Of a DNA stretch of 64,000 nucleotides, positions 8,542-19,891 are shown in pieces (position 1 is the first letter of the stretch; every line of letters starts with the position of its first letter). Origin of the DNA: Terriglobia bacterium (lineage in GTDB: Bacteria > Acidobacteriota > Terriglobia > Terriglobales > SCQP01); NCBI GenBank assembly GCA_021323595.1, contig JAJPKR010000042.1:62001-126000 (forward strand), in the 5' to 3' direction. The position numbers and the translations under genes are program-made. Under the pieces are notes generated by a model, which was not told the DNA's origin, made no database searches, and saw only the letters and a program-made list of their open reading frames with translations.

Positions 8542-9315
8542 ATGGCCAGCAATGCCCGCGAGATTCTGGAGCAGTTCACGCTGCAAGCCGAGGGATTCGC
8601 CGCCACTCCCGGCATGCGCGATCCCGACGCTTTGGATCGCATGCTGGCCGTTGCCGCCGCTTCGGCCGCCGACGTCGTACTCGACGTTGCCTGCGGCCCC
8701 GGCATCGTGGCCGCAGCATACGCTAGGGTGGTGCGCCAAGCCATCGGCGTGGACCTCACGCCTGCCATGCTCGCGCAGGCTGCCCGGCGGCAGCGCGAAC
8801 TGGGCTTAACCAACTTGGCGTGGGTGCAAGCGGATGCGCTGTGCTTGCCGTTCGCCGACGCCAGCTTCTCCATCGTCAATTCCCGCTATGCCCTGCACCA
8901 CTGCCCGGAACCCGCGGCGATGCTGCGGGAGATGCGCCGCGTCTGCCGCCCCGGCGGCCGCGTCGTGGTCACCGATGCCGCGCCCGCTCCCGAGAAAGCG
9001 GCCGCCTATAACCGCGCCGAGAAGCTTCGCGACCCTTCCCACGTTCGCGCCTACTCGCTCGCCGGCCTGACCGAACTGTTCGCCGCGGCCGGCCTGCCGG
9101 CGCCGCGCGCCGAGTGCTACCGAATGGGCGGCACCATCGCCGAATTGCTGCTCCGTTCGTTTCCGCTACCGGGCGACGAGCCTCGGCTGCGCGAACTCTA
9201 TCGCGATTCCGTGCCCGGCGACCCGCTCGATATGGCGCTCTCGCTCGACGCCGGCGGCGCGATGCGTTACGGGTTCCCGGTGGCGATCTTGGCCGCGCCG
9301 CGGCCGGCGGCGTAA
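8542..9315 (+). CDS. Class I SAM-dependent methyltransferase (UbiE/COQ5-like)
   Basis: A 257-aa methyltransferase. Motif I is VVLDVACGPG (about 48-57), motif II the acidic GVDLTPAML block, and the post-II segment is ADALCLPFADASFSIVNSRY, then a loop with HHCPEP and RPGGRVVVTD. This order matches Methyltransf_11/UbiE-like enzymes acting on small lipophilic substrates; the substrate is not identifiable. It is a single gene, and its stop lies 8 nt from the stop of convergent ftsW. Confidence 0.82.
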   Translation: MASNAREILEQFTLQAEGFAATPGMRDPDALDRMLAVAAASAADVVLDVACGPGIVAAAYARVVRQAIGVDLTPAMLAQAARRQRELGLTNLAWVQADALCLPFADASFSIVNSRYALHHCPEPAAMLREMRRVCRPGGRVVVTDAAPAPEKAAAYNRAEKLRDPSHVRAYSLAGLTELFAAAGLPAPRAECYRMGGTIAELLLRSFPLPGDEPRLRELYRDSVPGDPLDMALSLDAGGAMRYGFPVAILAAPRPAA

Positions 9316-9323
9316 TGCGCGGA

Positions 9324-10412
9324 TCAGTTGGCTTGAGCGCTCACGTTGAGCAGGACCCCGACGGCCGCTAGCGTGAATACGAGCGAAGAACTGCCATAGC
9401 TGATGAAGGGGAGCGGTATGCCCTTGGTGGGTACGAGCCCGGTCACGACGCTGAAATTGATCAGCGCTTGCACGACCACCATCGCCGTCACGCCCACCGC
9501 CAGGAACCGCCCGAAGGCATCCGGCGCCCGCCGCGCCACGCGCAAGCCCCGCGCCAGAAATAGCGCGAACAGGATCACCACCAGCGCCGCGCCCAATAGG
9601 CCCAATTCTTCGCTGGTCACGGAAAAGATGAAGTCCGTATGCGGCTCGGGCAGGAAGAACAGCTTTTGGCGCCCCTCCATCAAACCGCGCCCGGCGAAGC
9701 CGCCGCTGCCAATCGCGATCAGCGACTGCACGATCTGAAACGAAGCGCCGCGCGGATCGGACCAAGGGTGCAGGAACGCCAGGATGCGCTCGCGCCGGTA
9801 GGCGACATGGAACACCGCCCAATAGAGGACGGGCGCGCTCGCCAAGGCCGCGTATCCGAAATATCTCCAGCCCAGACCCGCCGCATAGCACATGATGGCG
9901 GCGATCAACACCAGCGCAACCGTCGTGCCCAGGTCCGGTTCGAACAACACCAAGGCCGCCAACAACGCCAAATAGGCCAGAATCGGGCGCAGCACAGGCC
10001 ACTCGTTGATGCGCTGCCAGCGGCTTTCCAAATAAAACGCGAGGAACAGGATCAGCGTCGGCTTGGCTAATTCCGAAGGCTGCAGCGACAGGATGCCGAG
10101 GCGAATCCAGCGGTGCGTGTTATGGGCGCGATCCAGCAAGAAGACAATGGTCAGCAAGACGATGGTGGCGAAGAGCGCCGGATAGACGACCGCAGGCGAC
10201 TTCAGCTTGCGGTAGTCGAGGCGCATCAGCGCCCAGAGCAGCGCCAGCCCCAGCGCGGCTCCGACCGTCTGGCGCAGCAAAAAGTAATAGGGGGAATGAG
10301 CCTGTTCGAGCGACACCATGGCCGACGCCGAAAAGACCATGACCAGGCCCAAGGCCACCAGCGAGAGCGTGACGACGAATAGCACGCGATCGTAGGCGAG
10401 GCGCTTAGCCAT
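9324..10412 (-). CDS. ftsW: Peptidoglycan glycosyltransferase FtsW (SEDS family)
   Basis: A 362-aa polytopic SEDS protein with about ten transmembrane helices. Hallmarks include WIRLGILSLQPSELAKP (about 103-119), the EPDLGTT block (about 158-164) and the C-terminal PFISYGSSS. SEDS proteins polymerise lipid II with a partner class B PBP, here presumably the ftsI product. It is the last gene of the cluster, overlapping murD by 8 nt, which indicates translational coupling. Its location supports FtsW over RodA. Confidence 0.93.
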   Translation of the reverse strand: MAKRLAYDRVLFVVTLSLVALGLVMVFSASAMVSLEQAHSPYYFLLRQTVGAALGLALLWALMRLDYRKLKSPAVVYPALFATIVLLTIVFLLDRAHNTHRWIRLGILSLQPSELAKPTLILFLAFYLESRWQRINEWPVLRPILAYLALLAALVLFEPDLGTTVALVLIAAIMCYAAGLGWRYFGYAALASAPVLYWAVFHVAYRRERILAFLHPWSDPRGASFQIVQSLIAIGSGGFAGRGLMEGRQKLFFLPEPHTDFIFSVTSEELGLLGAALVVILFALFLARGLRVARRAPDAFGRFLAVGVTAMVVVQALINFSVVTGLVPTKGIPLPFISYGSSSLVFTLAAVGVLLNVSAQAN

Positions 10413-11802
10413 TGCACGCCGGCAGCGCGGCGCCGCCGCGCGCCAACTTGGCCACCAGCTCCTTGAAAACGCGGCCGCGATGCTCGAAGTTGTCGAATTG
10501 ATCGAAGCTCGCGCAAGCCGGTGCCAGCAGCACCGTCTCGCCCGCGCCGGCCCGCTCCGCCGCCGTCGTTACCGCTCGCTCCAGCGTGCCGGCCCGGATC
10601 GGCGCCACCCCCAGCGGCTCCAGTTGCCGCGCGATCTTCTCGCTGGCCGCGCCGATCAGCAGCACGCCGCGGGCGCGCTGCCGCAGCAGCGGCGCGAGCG
10701 GGGCATAATCGCTGTTTTTGTCCTTGCCGCCCAGCACGACCCAAAGTCCGGAGGGAAAGGCTTCGAGCGCTTTGATGGTCGCATCCACGTTCGTGGCCTT
10801 CGAGTCGTTGTAGTAGTCCACCCCGCCAATCCTGGCCACGAATTCCAAGCGGTGCTCGACCGCCTTGAAGCTGCGAACCGCGCTAGCCAGGGCCTCGGCC
10901 TCGACCCTGCCGGCGATACAAATGACCGCCGCCAGCGCCGCCAGCACGTTTTCGGTGTTGTGGGCGCCGCGCAGGGGAATGTCGGCTTCCGCCATGAGCG
11001 GCAGCGCGCGGCCGGCCTCCCGCCAGAGCAGCTGCCCGCCGTCCAGGCAGGCGCCCTCGCCCGGCACTTCCGGCTGGCGCGCGAACCAGCGGATCCGGCT
11101 CGGCACGGTCTCGGCAAATCGGCGGCACCATTCGTCCTGCGCATTGAGGACCGCGTAGTCGGCGGCGGTCTGGTTGGTGAAAATGCGCGCCTTCGCCGCC
11201 GCGTAGCGGGCCATATCGCCATGGCGATCCAGATGATCCTGGCTCAGATTGAGGACGACCGCGACTTGGCAATGGAACGCGGAAACCGTCTCGAGTTGAA
11301 AACTCGAGGCTTCCACGACGTTGATCGTGTCCGGAGCGGACGTGTCGACGAGCGAGATCAGCGGCGTGCCGATGTTGCCGCCCACCTGCACGCGGCAGCC
11401 CAGCGCTTGCAGCAGGTGGCCGGTCAACGCCGTGGTCGTGGTCTTGCCGTTGGAGCCGGTGATGGCCACGATGCGGCCCCGCAAATTGCGTGCCGCCAGC
11501 TCCAGTTCGCCGATGACGGGAATTCCCTCCGCGCGTGCCCGCTCGAGCACGGGCATGTTGGCGGGCACGCCCGGGCTGAGAACGATCATGTCGGCGTTGA
11601 GAAAGCTGCGCTCGTAATGGCCGCCGGTTTCGATGGCGACGCCCGCCTCCAAGAGCTGTCCGATCTCGTCGCGCAGCGGCTCCGCCTTGCGGGCCTCCGA
11701 GACCACCACGCGCGCGCCGCGCTGCCGCAAAAACAGCGCCGCCGCGATCCCGCTGCGGGCCATGCCCACCACCACGACCTGTTTGCCTTTGACTTCTTCC
11801 AT
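10405..11802 (-). CDS. murD: UDP-N-acetylmuramoylalanine--D-glutamate ligase
   Basis: A 465-aa Mur ligase that adds D-Glu to UDP-MurNAc-L-Ala in the cytoplasm. The N-terminal Rossmann domain opens KQVVVVGMARSGIAAA. The ATP loop is ITGSNGKTTTTAL (about 114-126), followed by the central NLSQDHLDRH block and the C-terminal YNDSKATNVDA motif, which is characteristic of MurD. It lies 19 nt after mraY and overlaps ftsW by 8 nt. Confidence 0.95.
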   Translation of the reverse strand: MEEVKGKQVVVVGMARSGIAAALFLRQRGARVVVSEARKAEPLRDEIGQLLEAGVAIETGGHYERSFLNADMIVLSPGVPANMPVLERARAEGIPVIGELELAARNLRGRIVAITGSNGKTTTTALTGHLLQALGCRVQVGGNIGTPLISLVDTSAPDTINVVEASSFQLETVSAFHCQVAVVLNLSQDHLDRHGDMARYAAAKARIFTNQTAADYAVLNAQDEWCRRFAETVPSRIRWFARQPEVPGEGACLDGGQLLWREAGRALPLMAEADIPLRGAHNTENVLAALAAVICIAGRVEAEALASAVRSFKAVEHRLEFVARIGGVDYYNDSKATNVDATIKALEAFPSGLWVVLGGKDKNSDYAPLAPLLRQRARGVLLIGAASEKIARQLEPLGVAPIRAGTLERAVTTAAERAGAGETVLLAPACASFDQFDNFEHRGRVFKELVAKLARGGAALPACNG

Positions 11803-11821
11803 CCGAGCTCTCCGGCGCGCG

Positions 11822-12955
11822 CTAGCGCAATTTGAGGGTGGTCAGCGCGAAAAGCGCAAATACGCCCGACAAGATCCAAAAGCGCGCGATGATCTTCGAT
11901 TCGCTCCAGCCCAGTTGCTCGAAATGATGATGAAGCGGCGCCATCTTGAAAATGCGCTTGCGCCGCAGTTTGTAGCTTCCGACCTGCAAGATCACCGAGA
12001 CCGCCTCGATCACGAAAATACCGCCGATGAACGGCAGCAACAACTCCTGCTTGATGATCACCGCCACGGTGCCGATTGCGCCGCCCAGTGCCAGCGAACC
12101 CACGTCGCCCATGAAAATTTCCGCCGGATGAGCGTTGTACCACAAGAAACCGATGCTGGCGCCGACCATGGCACCGCAAAAGATCGACAGCTCGCCCACC
12201 ATCGGCAGTTTGTCGAGCTCCAGATAGCTGGCGAAAACGGCATGGCCCGATACGTACGTGAGCACGGTCAGCGCACCGGCGGCGATGATCGTGCAGCCGA
12301 TCGCCAGGCCGTCGAGGCCGTCCGTGAGATTGACCGCGTTGCTCGACCCGACAATGATCAAGATGACGAAGGCGATAAAGGGCAAGAATGCGACCAGATG
12401 CAGCCAGTGGTGGTGCAGCAGGGCAGGAATCGCCAGTTCCGGCCGGAAGTTCTTGAAGAACGGCACCACCAGGCGCGTCGAATAGTCCCCCGTCGTGCTC
12501 ATCAGCACCAGCACCACCGCCACCACGGCGGCCACCAACACCTGCAAGCCGAACTTTTCGGCCGAGGTAAGGCCGAGATTGCGGCGGTGGCGGAGCTTGG
12601 CGAAATCGTCCAGGAATCCGATGGTGGCAAACGCCAATTCGGCGAAGATCGCCACCCAAATGAACGGATTGCGCAGGTCGGCCCACAACAGTGTCGGCAC
12701 CAGGATGGCGATGTTGATGAGCACGCCGCCCATCGTCGGCGTACCCGCTTTCTTCCGGTGCGACTTCGGGCCTTCCTCGCGAATGTACTGGCCGATCTGA
12801 AACCCTTGGAGTTGCCGGATCAGCCAAGGGCCGACGAGAATCGCAATCGCCATCGCCGTCAAGCTGGCAAAAGCCGTCCGGAACGTCAGGAAGCGGAACA
12901 ACCGCAACGGGCGAAAATCCGTATGCAGCTTGAGATAGAAGAGCCAGTAGAGCAT
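11822..12955 (-). CDS. mraY: Phospho-N-acetylmuramoyl-pentapeptide transferase
   Basis: A 377-aa integral membrane enzyme that transfers phospho-MurNAc-pentapeptide to undecaprenyl phosphate, making lipid I. Signature segments are KKAGTPTMGG (about 68-77), GFLDDFAKL (about 113-121), NLTDGLDGLAIG (about 207-218), and APLHHHFEQLGWSE with the HHH motif near the C-terminus. About ten transmembrane helices are visible. It lies 18 nt after murF and 19 nt before murD. Confidence 0.96.
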   Translation of the reverse strand: MLYWLFYLKLHTDFRPLRLFRFLTFRTAFASLTAMAIAILVGPWLIRQLQGFQIGQYIREEGPKSHRKKAGTPTMGGVLINIAILVPTLLWADLRNPFIWVAIFAELAFATIGFLDDFAKLRHRRNLGLTSAEKFGLQVLVAAVVAVVLVLMSTTGDYSTRLVVPFFKNFRPELAIPALLHHHWLHLVAFLPFIAFVILIIVGSSNAVNLTDGLDGLAIGCTIIAAGALTVLTYVSGHAVFASYLELDKLPMVGELSIFCGAMVGASIGFLWYNAHPAEIFMGDVGSLALGGAIGTVAVIIKQELLLPFIGGIFVIEAVSVILQVGSYKLRRKRIFKMAPLHHHFEQLGWSESKIIARFWILSGVFALFALTTLKLR

Positions 12956-12973
12956 GTGCAGTTCGCACGCAGG

Positions 12974-14379
12974 CTAATGCGCCGCCATCGCCTCCGGACC
13001 CATGATGGCGGCGAGCACCCGCTCGAGGTGGACGCCGCGCGAACCCTTGATCAGCACCACGTCGCCGGGGCCGAGCAAGGCCGCTAGGCGCCGCCCGCAA
13101 ACGTCGGCATCCTCGAAGAACTCGCCCAGCCCGCCGAAGCCGGCCTGCAGCGCCCCGTCGAGGATCCGGCGCGCTTCGCCCCGCACCGCCAGCAGCACGT
13201 CAATGCGGCGCTGCGCCACCAATTCGCCGATGCGCGCATGCAGCTTGGCTGCAGCCGGTCCCAACTCCAGCATTTCACCTGCCACCAGGATTCGCCGGCT
13301 CGCCGGCATGCCGGCCAAGAGATTGATCATATTTTCCAGCGCCGGCGGGTTGGAGTTGTAGCAGTCGTCGATGATGGTCGCGCCGCCGCGATGCAGCACC
13401 CTTCCGCGCGCCTCCGGCGAGGCCATGGACGCGAGCGCCTCGGCGCCGGTCCGCAGCTTCAGGCCGAAGATCAGGCCGGTGGCTAAGGCCGCGGCGGCGT
13501 TGGCGACATTGTGCCGCGCCAGCAACTGCAGGCGGACGACGGCTTCTTCTTCCCCTCCCCGCTCGTCGCGGCTGACGGCGATGAACTCGCTGCCCCCCTC
13601 TCCCAGCAGCTTCACGTCCCGGGCCCAAACTCCCGGCGCCCGATCCGGCGTGCCCAGACCGAACCAGGCCACGGTGCCGCCGAAGCCCTCTCCGAAGCGC
13701 GAGACGCGAGGATCATCGCGGTTCAGCACCATGATGCCGTTCGCCGGCAAGGCTTCCGCGAGTTCGCGCTTGGCCAGCGCGATTTCGTCCTCGCTGGAGA
13801 AGTTACCGAGATGAACGCTGCCGACGTTGGTGAAGACTCCCACTTGGGGCTGCGCGATCTCCGCCAGGCGGGCGATCTCTCCCCGGTGGTTCATGCCCAT
13901 TTCCACCACCGCGACCTCGTGGGCGGGGGTCAAGCGCAGCAGGGAAAGCGGCAGGCCGAGGTGATTGTTCAAGTTCCCTTCGGTCTTCAGCACCCGCAGG
14001 CGCGCGCCCAAGACGCGGGCGATCATTTCCTTAGTGCTGGTCTTTCCCGCCGAGCCGGTGATCGCCACCAACTTGCGTCCCCAGCGCCGGCGCACCGCCG
14101 CCGCCAACTGCTGCAAGGCCGCGGTTGGGTCGGCGACGGGCAAGAGGCGATCGCGGAACGGCGGCGCGTACCGCTCGTACGCATCGCGCGCGATCACTGC
14201 GGCCACTGCCCCCGCACCCAACGCCCCGAGCACGAAGTCATGCCCATCGCGAGCACCGCCGCGAATGGCGAAAAAGACCTCGCCCGGCCGCAGCGTTCGC
14301 GAGTCGATGGAGTAACCGCTGGCCAATCCCGCGATCTCGGGCGGCGGGCAGCGCAAGAGGTTGGCGATCTCGGCCAGGC

Positions 14380-14389
<10 letters not shown>
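12974..14389 (-). CDS. murF: UDP-N-acetylmuramoyl-tripeptide--D-alanyl-D-alanine ligase
   Basis: A 471-aa Mur ligase that adds D-Ala-D-Ala to the UDP-MurNAc-tripeptide. The N-terminal domain has SIDSRTLRPGEVFFAI, the ATP loop is ITGSAGKTSTKEM (about 114-126), then the EMGMNHRGEI segment and the C-terminal DDCYNSNPPA block, which are both MurF-typical. It overlaps the end of murE by 10 nt, so translation is probably coupled. Confidence 0.95.
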
Positions 14390-15858
<1,469 letters not shown>

Positions 15859-15931
15859 TCAGTTCTCTCTAGTATAGGTTTTCGCGGAACGGCTGCCGCC
15901 GTGGCCGCGCTCCCCGGACCCGGCTGCAGGT

Positions 15932-17968
15932 TCAGGTTCCAAACCAGACCTTGACTGTGCCGCCCGCGGGCATGCGCGTACCCGGGCTCGGTAACTGGCT
16001 CTGCGCCGCGCCCTCGCCCTGCACCTGCAGCTCCAGACCCAGCGCTTGACACTTTTCCGCGACATCACGCAACGACTGACCCCGAAAGTCGGGAACGGCG
16101 ATGCCGCCTTCGTAATCGAGCACCACGGCACCGCCGCTGGCGGCGCCAACCGGCGCGGAGGGCGTTTCCGCCGGCGGATCCGCCGCACCGGCCGAAGCGG
16201 GAGGCAAATCGGAAATTTCCTCGGAATCGTCCGCCAGAGCCGCCGGCGGCACGGGCGCATGGGCGCGCTCCAGCCCGGGCAGCACCGGCACATCGTGGGG
16301 CACGTTCAGGTAAGCCAGCACGCGTTGTGCAATGGCACGGAAGACCGGCGCGGCGACCTCGCCGCCTTCGTGCAGCCCCTGCGGGGAATCGAGTTCGACC
16401 AGAATGACGATCGCGGGATTGCTCACCGGCGCGAATCCGGCGAAGGAAGCGACATAGTGGTCGGCGGAGTAGGCGTGGGTCCCGGGGTCCACTTTCTGCG
16501 CGGTTCCGGTTTTTCCGGCGGAGGTGTAGCCGACAAGCTGCGCCTCGCGCCCGGTGCCCTGAAGCACCACTTGCGCCATCATCGCCTGCATCTCCGCGGC
16601 GATAGCGGCGCCGATGACCCGCCGGCCCGCGGTGTCGCCGGGTGAAGGAACACTCGGCGGCGGATCGCCGCGAAAGCGGTCGAGGATGATGCGGGGCGCG
16701 TGGTACACGCCCCCGTCCGCGATCGCCGAAACCATGGCGGCAACCTGGATCGGCGTGACCGCGATTTCCTGGCCCATGCTGACCGCGCCGATCGACATTT
16801 TGGTCCACCGCTGTGGCGGCCGCACCAACCCCCGCGACTCGCCGGGCAAGGCGATGCCCGTGGGCTGGCCGAAGCCGTAAGCGCGGATGTAGTCGTAAAG
16901 GCGCTGGTCGCCGAGGCGCAACCCGATTTTGATCGCGCCTACGTCGCTCGAGTGGACGAGAATCTGACTGACGCTGAGCAGCCCATAGCGCGCATGGTCG
17001 TGGATGACCCGGCCGCCGACCTCGATCGAACCCATTTGGCAGTTGATGATTTCATCCGGGCGGGCCAAATGTTCATCGAGCGCGGCGGATAGCGTCACCA
17101 GCTTGAACACCGAGCCCGGCTCATAGACGTCGCTGATCGCGGCGTCGGTCATGCGCGCCAGCGGCGTCGAGTTGTAGTCGTTGGGATTGAAGGTCGGCGC
17201 GTTGGCGATGGCGAGAATCTGGCCGTTGCCGGGATTTTCCACGATGACGGTGCCGCGCCGCGCATGGGTGGAAGCCATCGCTTTGTCGAGCTCTTGCTGC
17301 GCGATGTACTCGACATTCTGATCGATGGTGAGAACGAGACTTTCGCCGGGTTGCGCGGCTTGTTCGACCTGATGGTAAGCGCGGCCGCGAGCGTCGACCT
17401 CGACGAGCTCCTGTCCGGGCGTGCCGCGCAGTTCGCGGTCGAACTCCAGCTCGAGGCCGCCCAGGCCGCGCCCGTCCACGCCCACGTAGCCCAGCACCGG
17501 CGCGGCGAGCACGCCCTTCGGATAAAAGCGCTTGCTCTCTTTTTCGAAATAGACGCCGGGCAGATGCAGCGCGCGAATCCGCCGTGCCTGCTCGGCGGTG
17601 ATCTTGCGCGCGATCCAGCAGAAACCGCGCGACGTCTCCAGCCGGCCCGCGAGATCACGCGCATCGAGGCCCAGGATGCGCGCCAAGCGGCGCGCCGTCT
17701 GACGCGGCTGTTCCACCTGCGGCGCCATGGCGAAGACGGAATCCACCTGCAAACTCATCGCCAGCGGATGCAGGTGGCGGTCGAGCAGCATGCCGCGGGG
17801 CGCATCCACTTCCACGGTGCGGGATTGCTGCCGCTCGGCTCTGCTTTCCAGCTGGTGGTAATCCAGCACCTGCAGGCAAAACAGGCGCACCAGCACGGCC
17901 AGCACCCAAACCGCCAAGGCCGCTTCGAGCAGCCAAACGCGCCGGGATGAGGGGACCGATGCTCGCAT
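15932..17968 (-). CDS. ftsI: Septal class B penicillin-binding protein (FtsI/PBP3-like) with one PASTA domain
   Basis: A 678-aa transpeptidase with an N-terminal membrane anchor (about 12-32), a dimerisation/pedestal domain, and a transpeptidase domain with SVFK (Ser286 nucleophile, Lys289), SSD at 340-342 in the SxN position, and KTG at 486-488. A C-terminal PASTA domain (about 615-678) starts near GGIAVPDFRGQSLRDVAEKC. PASTA on a septal PBP is familiar from Gram-positives and is also found in acidobacterial homologues. Between ftsL (65 nt upstream) and murE, it should crosslink septal peptidoglycan with FtsW. Confidence 0.92.
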   Translation of the reverse strand: MRASVPSSRRVWLLEAALAVWVLAVLVRLFCLQVLDYHQLESRAERQQSRTVEVDAPRGMLLDRHLHPLAMSLQVDSVFAMAPQVEQPRQTARRLARILGLDARDLAGRLETSRGFCWIARKITAEQARRIRALHLPGVYFEKESKRFYPKGVLAAPVLGYVGVDGRGLGGLELEFDRELRGTPGQELVEVDARGRAYHQVEQAAQPGESLVLTIDQNVEYIAQQELDKAMASTHARRGTVIVENPGNGQILAIANAPTFNPNDYNSTPLARMTDAAISDVYEPGSVFKLVTLSAALDEHLARPDEIINCQMGSIEVGGRVIHDHARYGLLSVSQILVHSSDVGAIKIGLRLGDQRLYDYIRAYGFGQPTGIALPGESRGLVRPPQRWTKMSIGAVSMGQEIAVTPIQVAAMVSAIADGGVYHAPRIILDRFRGDPPPSVPSPGDTAGRRVIGAAIAAEMQAMMAQVVLQGTGREAQLVGYTSAGKTGTAQKVDPGTHAYSADHYVASFAGFAPVSNPAIVILVELDSPQGLHEGGEVAAPVFRAIAQRVLAYLNVPHDVPVLPGLERAHAPVPPAALADDSEEISDLPPASAGAADPPAETPSAPVGAASGGAVVLDYEGGIAVPDFRGQSLRDVAEKCQALGLELQVQGEGAAQSQLPSPGTRMPAGGTVKVWFGT

Positions 17969-18033
17969 CAGAAAGACGGCGCCTGGGCGCGCGGAATCCC
18001 ACGGGCTCCGGTTACATCAGGCCGGCATCCAAG

Positions 18034-18456
18034 CTAGCGGGCGCTGCCCACGCCGCCCGCCACGGCCGCGGGACGGCTCGCCGATGCCAAGACCGCGCCA
18101 CCGCCGGCTGGGGTTTGCGGCGGAATCACCAGCGCCTCCACTTGGCCCGGCTGCGCCGACTCCATGCCTAGGCGGTTTTCCGCCAAGGCATAGATCCGAA
18201 TGGGATCGCGCAGCGAGGCTTGCTCCAGCCGCAATGCGCGGTTCCATTCCGCCAGGCCCGACTCGGTTTGGCGCGCGTTCTCGACCTGATACCCGAGGCG
18301 GATGATCTCAAAATTTTGCCAAGCATAGCCGAACAGCAGCACGGCCAGGCAAGCGATCGCGGCGAGCAGCAGGCGTTGCTCGCGCCGCCGCCGTGGATCC
18401 GGCACGCGCACCACGCGCGAGTTGTCGATGAATTGCCGGTAATGAAAATCGGTCAT
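18034..18456 (-). CDS. ftsL: FtsL-like cell division protein
   Basis: A 140-aa bitopic protein. The ATG (18456-18454) overlaps the rsmH stop as ATGA, which fixes the start even though the frame is open further upstream. A basic cytoplasmic stretch RRRREQR precedes one transmembrane helix (about 29-46); then comes a short coiled-coil segment (about 50-80, GYQVENARQTESGLAEWNRA) and a disordered Ala/Gly-rich tail. Sequence similarity to FtsL is weak, as is usual. The call rests mainly on size, topology and position between rsmH and ftsI. FtsL would join FtsB/FtsQ in the divisome. Confidence 0.78.
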   Translation of the reverse strand: MTDFHYRQFIDNSRVVRVPDPRRRREQRLLLAAIACLAVLLFGYAWQNFEIIRLGYQVENARQTESGLAEWNRALRLEQASLRDPIRIYALAENRLGMESAQPGQVEALVIPPQTPAGGGAVLASASRPAAVAGGVGSAR

Positions 18457-19346
18457 GACGGGCCACCCTGCCGCGTTCGGCATGCCGCTCGCAATTTCGC
18501 GCTGCGCGCCCGCGGATTGGCGGCCATGGCCGCGGCGCTGGGCCGCACGACGTGCGGCGTCAAGATACGCATCAGGCCCTCGCGTTGATACCGCTGAAAC
18601 GCCTGCTTCACCGGCCGATCCTCGAGCGAATGAAACGCGATCACGACCGCTCGACCCTCCGGGGCCAGGACTTGCGGCAATTGTTCGAGCCAATCGGCGA
18701 GGTCTTGCAACTCGGAGTTCACGTAAATCCGCAGAGCTTGAAACGTTCGCGTTGCCGGATGCAACCGCGCCTCGCGCCGGTTCATTGGCCGGCTCGCGGC
18801 CGCCACTACCTCCGCCAACTGCGCGGTAGTACGCAACGGCCGCGAGCGGACAATGGCTCTGGCGATTCTCCGCGACCTCCTTTCCTCACCGAATTGGAAA
18901 ATCAGGTCGGCCAGCTCGCGCTCGCTGAACTGATTCACCACCTGCTCCGCCGTCAGCCGCTGGCGCGGGTCCATCCGCATGTCCAACGGGCCCTCGGCGG
19001 CAAAACTAAAACCGCGCTCCGGCTGCTCAAGCTGCATCGAACTGACCCCCAGATCGGCCAGGACGCCATCCACGGCGGCTAGGCCGAGCCGGCTCAGTTC
19101 CTCCCGCATCCGGCCGAAGCTGGCGCCGACGAGGCTGACTCGCGGCGCCACCCCCTGCAAAGCCCGCCCGGCGAGCTCCAAGGCTGCCGGGTCCTTGTCG
19201 AACCCCACCAAATGCCCGGCGAAATCGAGCTTGTCCGCGATTCGCCGTGCATGACCCCCGGCGCCGACCGTGCAGTCCACGTAAATGCCGCTCGGTTTCG
19301 GCGCCAGATACTGCAACACCTCATCGGGCATGACCGGAACGTGCAT
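18453..19346 (-). CDS. rsmH: 16S rRNA (cytosine(1402)-N4)-methyltransferase
   Basis: A 297-aa RsmH (MraW). It begins HVPVMPDEVLQYL, with the SAM motif YVDCTVGAGGHA (about 22-33), then GFDKDPAAL, ADLGVSSMQLEQPERGFSF (about 97-115) and the C-terminal VIAFHSLEDRPVK block. It methylates N4 of C1402 in 16S rRNA. It is the second gene of the cluster, 28 nt after mraZ, and shares ATGA with ftsL. Confidence 0.96.
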   Translation of the reverse strand: MHVPVMPDEVLQYLAPKPSGIYVDCTVGAGGHARRIADKLDFAGHLVGFDKDPAALELAGRALQGVAPRVSLVGASFGRMREELSRLGLAAVDGVLADLGVSSMQLEQPERGFSFAAEGPLDMRMDPRQRLTAEQVVNQFSERELADLIFQFGEERRSRRIARAIVRSRPLRTTAQLAEVVAAASRPMNRREARLHPATRTFQALRIYVNSELQDLADWLEQLPQVLAPEGRAVVIAFHSLEDRPVKQAFQRYQREGLMRILTPHVVRPSAAAMAANPRARSAKLRAACRTRQGGPS

Positions 19347-19374
19347 CGCCGCTCCGTGCCCTCCCCACAGGACG

Positions 19375-19818
19375 TCAAATTCCCAAGTCCGCCAACGTTT
19401 GCTTGTCGGCGTCCGTGAACGGGCTCGCCTTCATCTCGTTGACGAGGCGCTCCTCGTTCCAAACCTCCAAGTACCGCAAATACCCGAGCACGGCGACATC
19501 GCCGCGCATCTGCGCCGACTCCCTCAATACCGGCGGAATCAGCAGCCGCCCTTGCGCATCCATCTCGACCACCTGGCCGTAGTAGTTCGTGCGGCTCAGC
19601 AGCTTCTGCTTGGTGGGGTTCATGGTCGGCAAGGCCGCCAATTTTTCCTCGAGACGTTCCCACTCCGTCATGGGATAAACGCGCGCGTTCAACCCATCGA
19701 AGCTGGTGATATAGAACTTGCCGCCGGGAAACGCCTGGTCGAGGTAGGCACGAAACTCGGTCGGCACCTTGAGCCGCCCCTTTTCGTCTACCCGCGCCGG
19801 ATAATTTCCCCGCAACAT
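19375..19818 (-). CDS. mraZ: Division/cell wall cluster transcriptional repressor MraZ
   Basis: A 147-aa protein. Start at 19818 was chosen because the peptide then begins MLRGNYPARVDEKGRLKVP, the canonical MraZ N-terminus; an in-frame ATG at 19860 would lie inside the operator repeats. It has two AbrB/SpoVT-like half-domains, the second containing VVEMDAQGRLLIPPVLR. MraZ forms a ring-shaped oligomer that binds short direct repeats in its own promoter and controls the division cluster. Those repeats are present just upstream. Confidence 0.95.
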   Translation of the reverse strand: MLRGNYPARVDEKGRLKVPTEFRAYLDQAFPGGKFYITSFDGLNARVYPMTEWERLEEKLAALPTMNPTKQKLLSRTNYYGQVVEMDAQGRLLIPPVLRESAQMRGDVAVLGYLRYLEVWNEERLVNEMKASPFTDADKQTLADLGI

Positions 19819-19850
19819 GTGAGCGCAACCTTGGCCATTGGAATGGCCCG

Positions 19851-19890
19851 GAATGACCACTCACAGCCACTTTTTCCCACTCGCGCCCAC
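19851..19890 (-). promoter_or_regulatory. Four MraZ boxes with exact 10-bp period
   Basis: Read on the minus strand, 19890-19851 holds four consecutive 10-bp units whose first five bases are GTGGG, GTGGG, GTGGC and GTGGT; the remaining five differ. A TGGGN core repeated every 10 bp is the known MraZ operator in E. coli, which has three copies. The first unit lies directly downstream of the -10 element and covers the predicted start of transcription, so binding should repress mraZ and the whole cluster. Confidence 0.82.
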
Positions 19891-19891
19891 G

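Noticed and set aside
10480-13087. Long plus-strand frames (451 and 484 aa) opposite murD and mraY
   Set aside because: Both are antisense shadows of intact Mur genes.
15932-17968. SSD instead of SxN in the septal PBP as a catalytic defect
   Set aside because: SxD is common in functional class B PBPs (for example E. coli PBP2); SxxK and KTG are intact.
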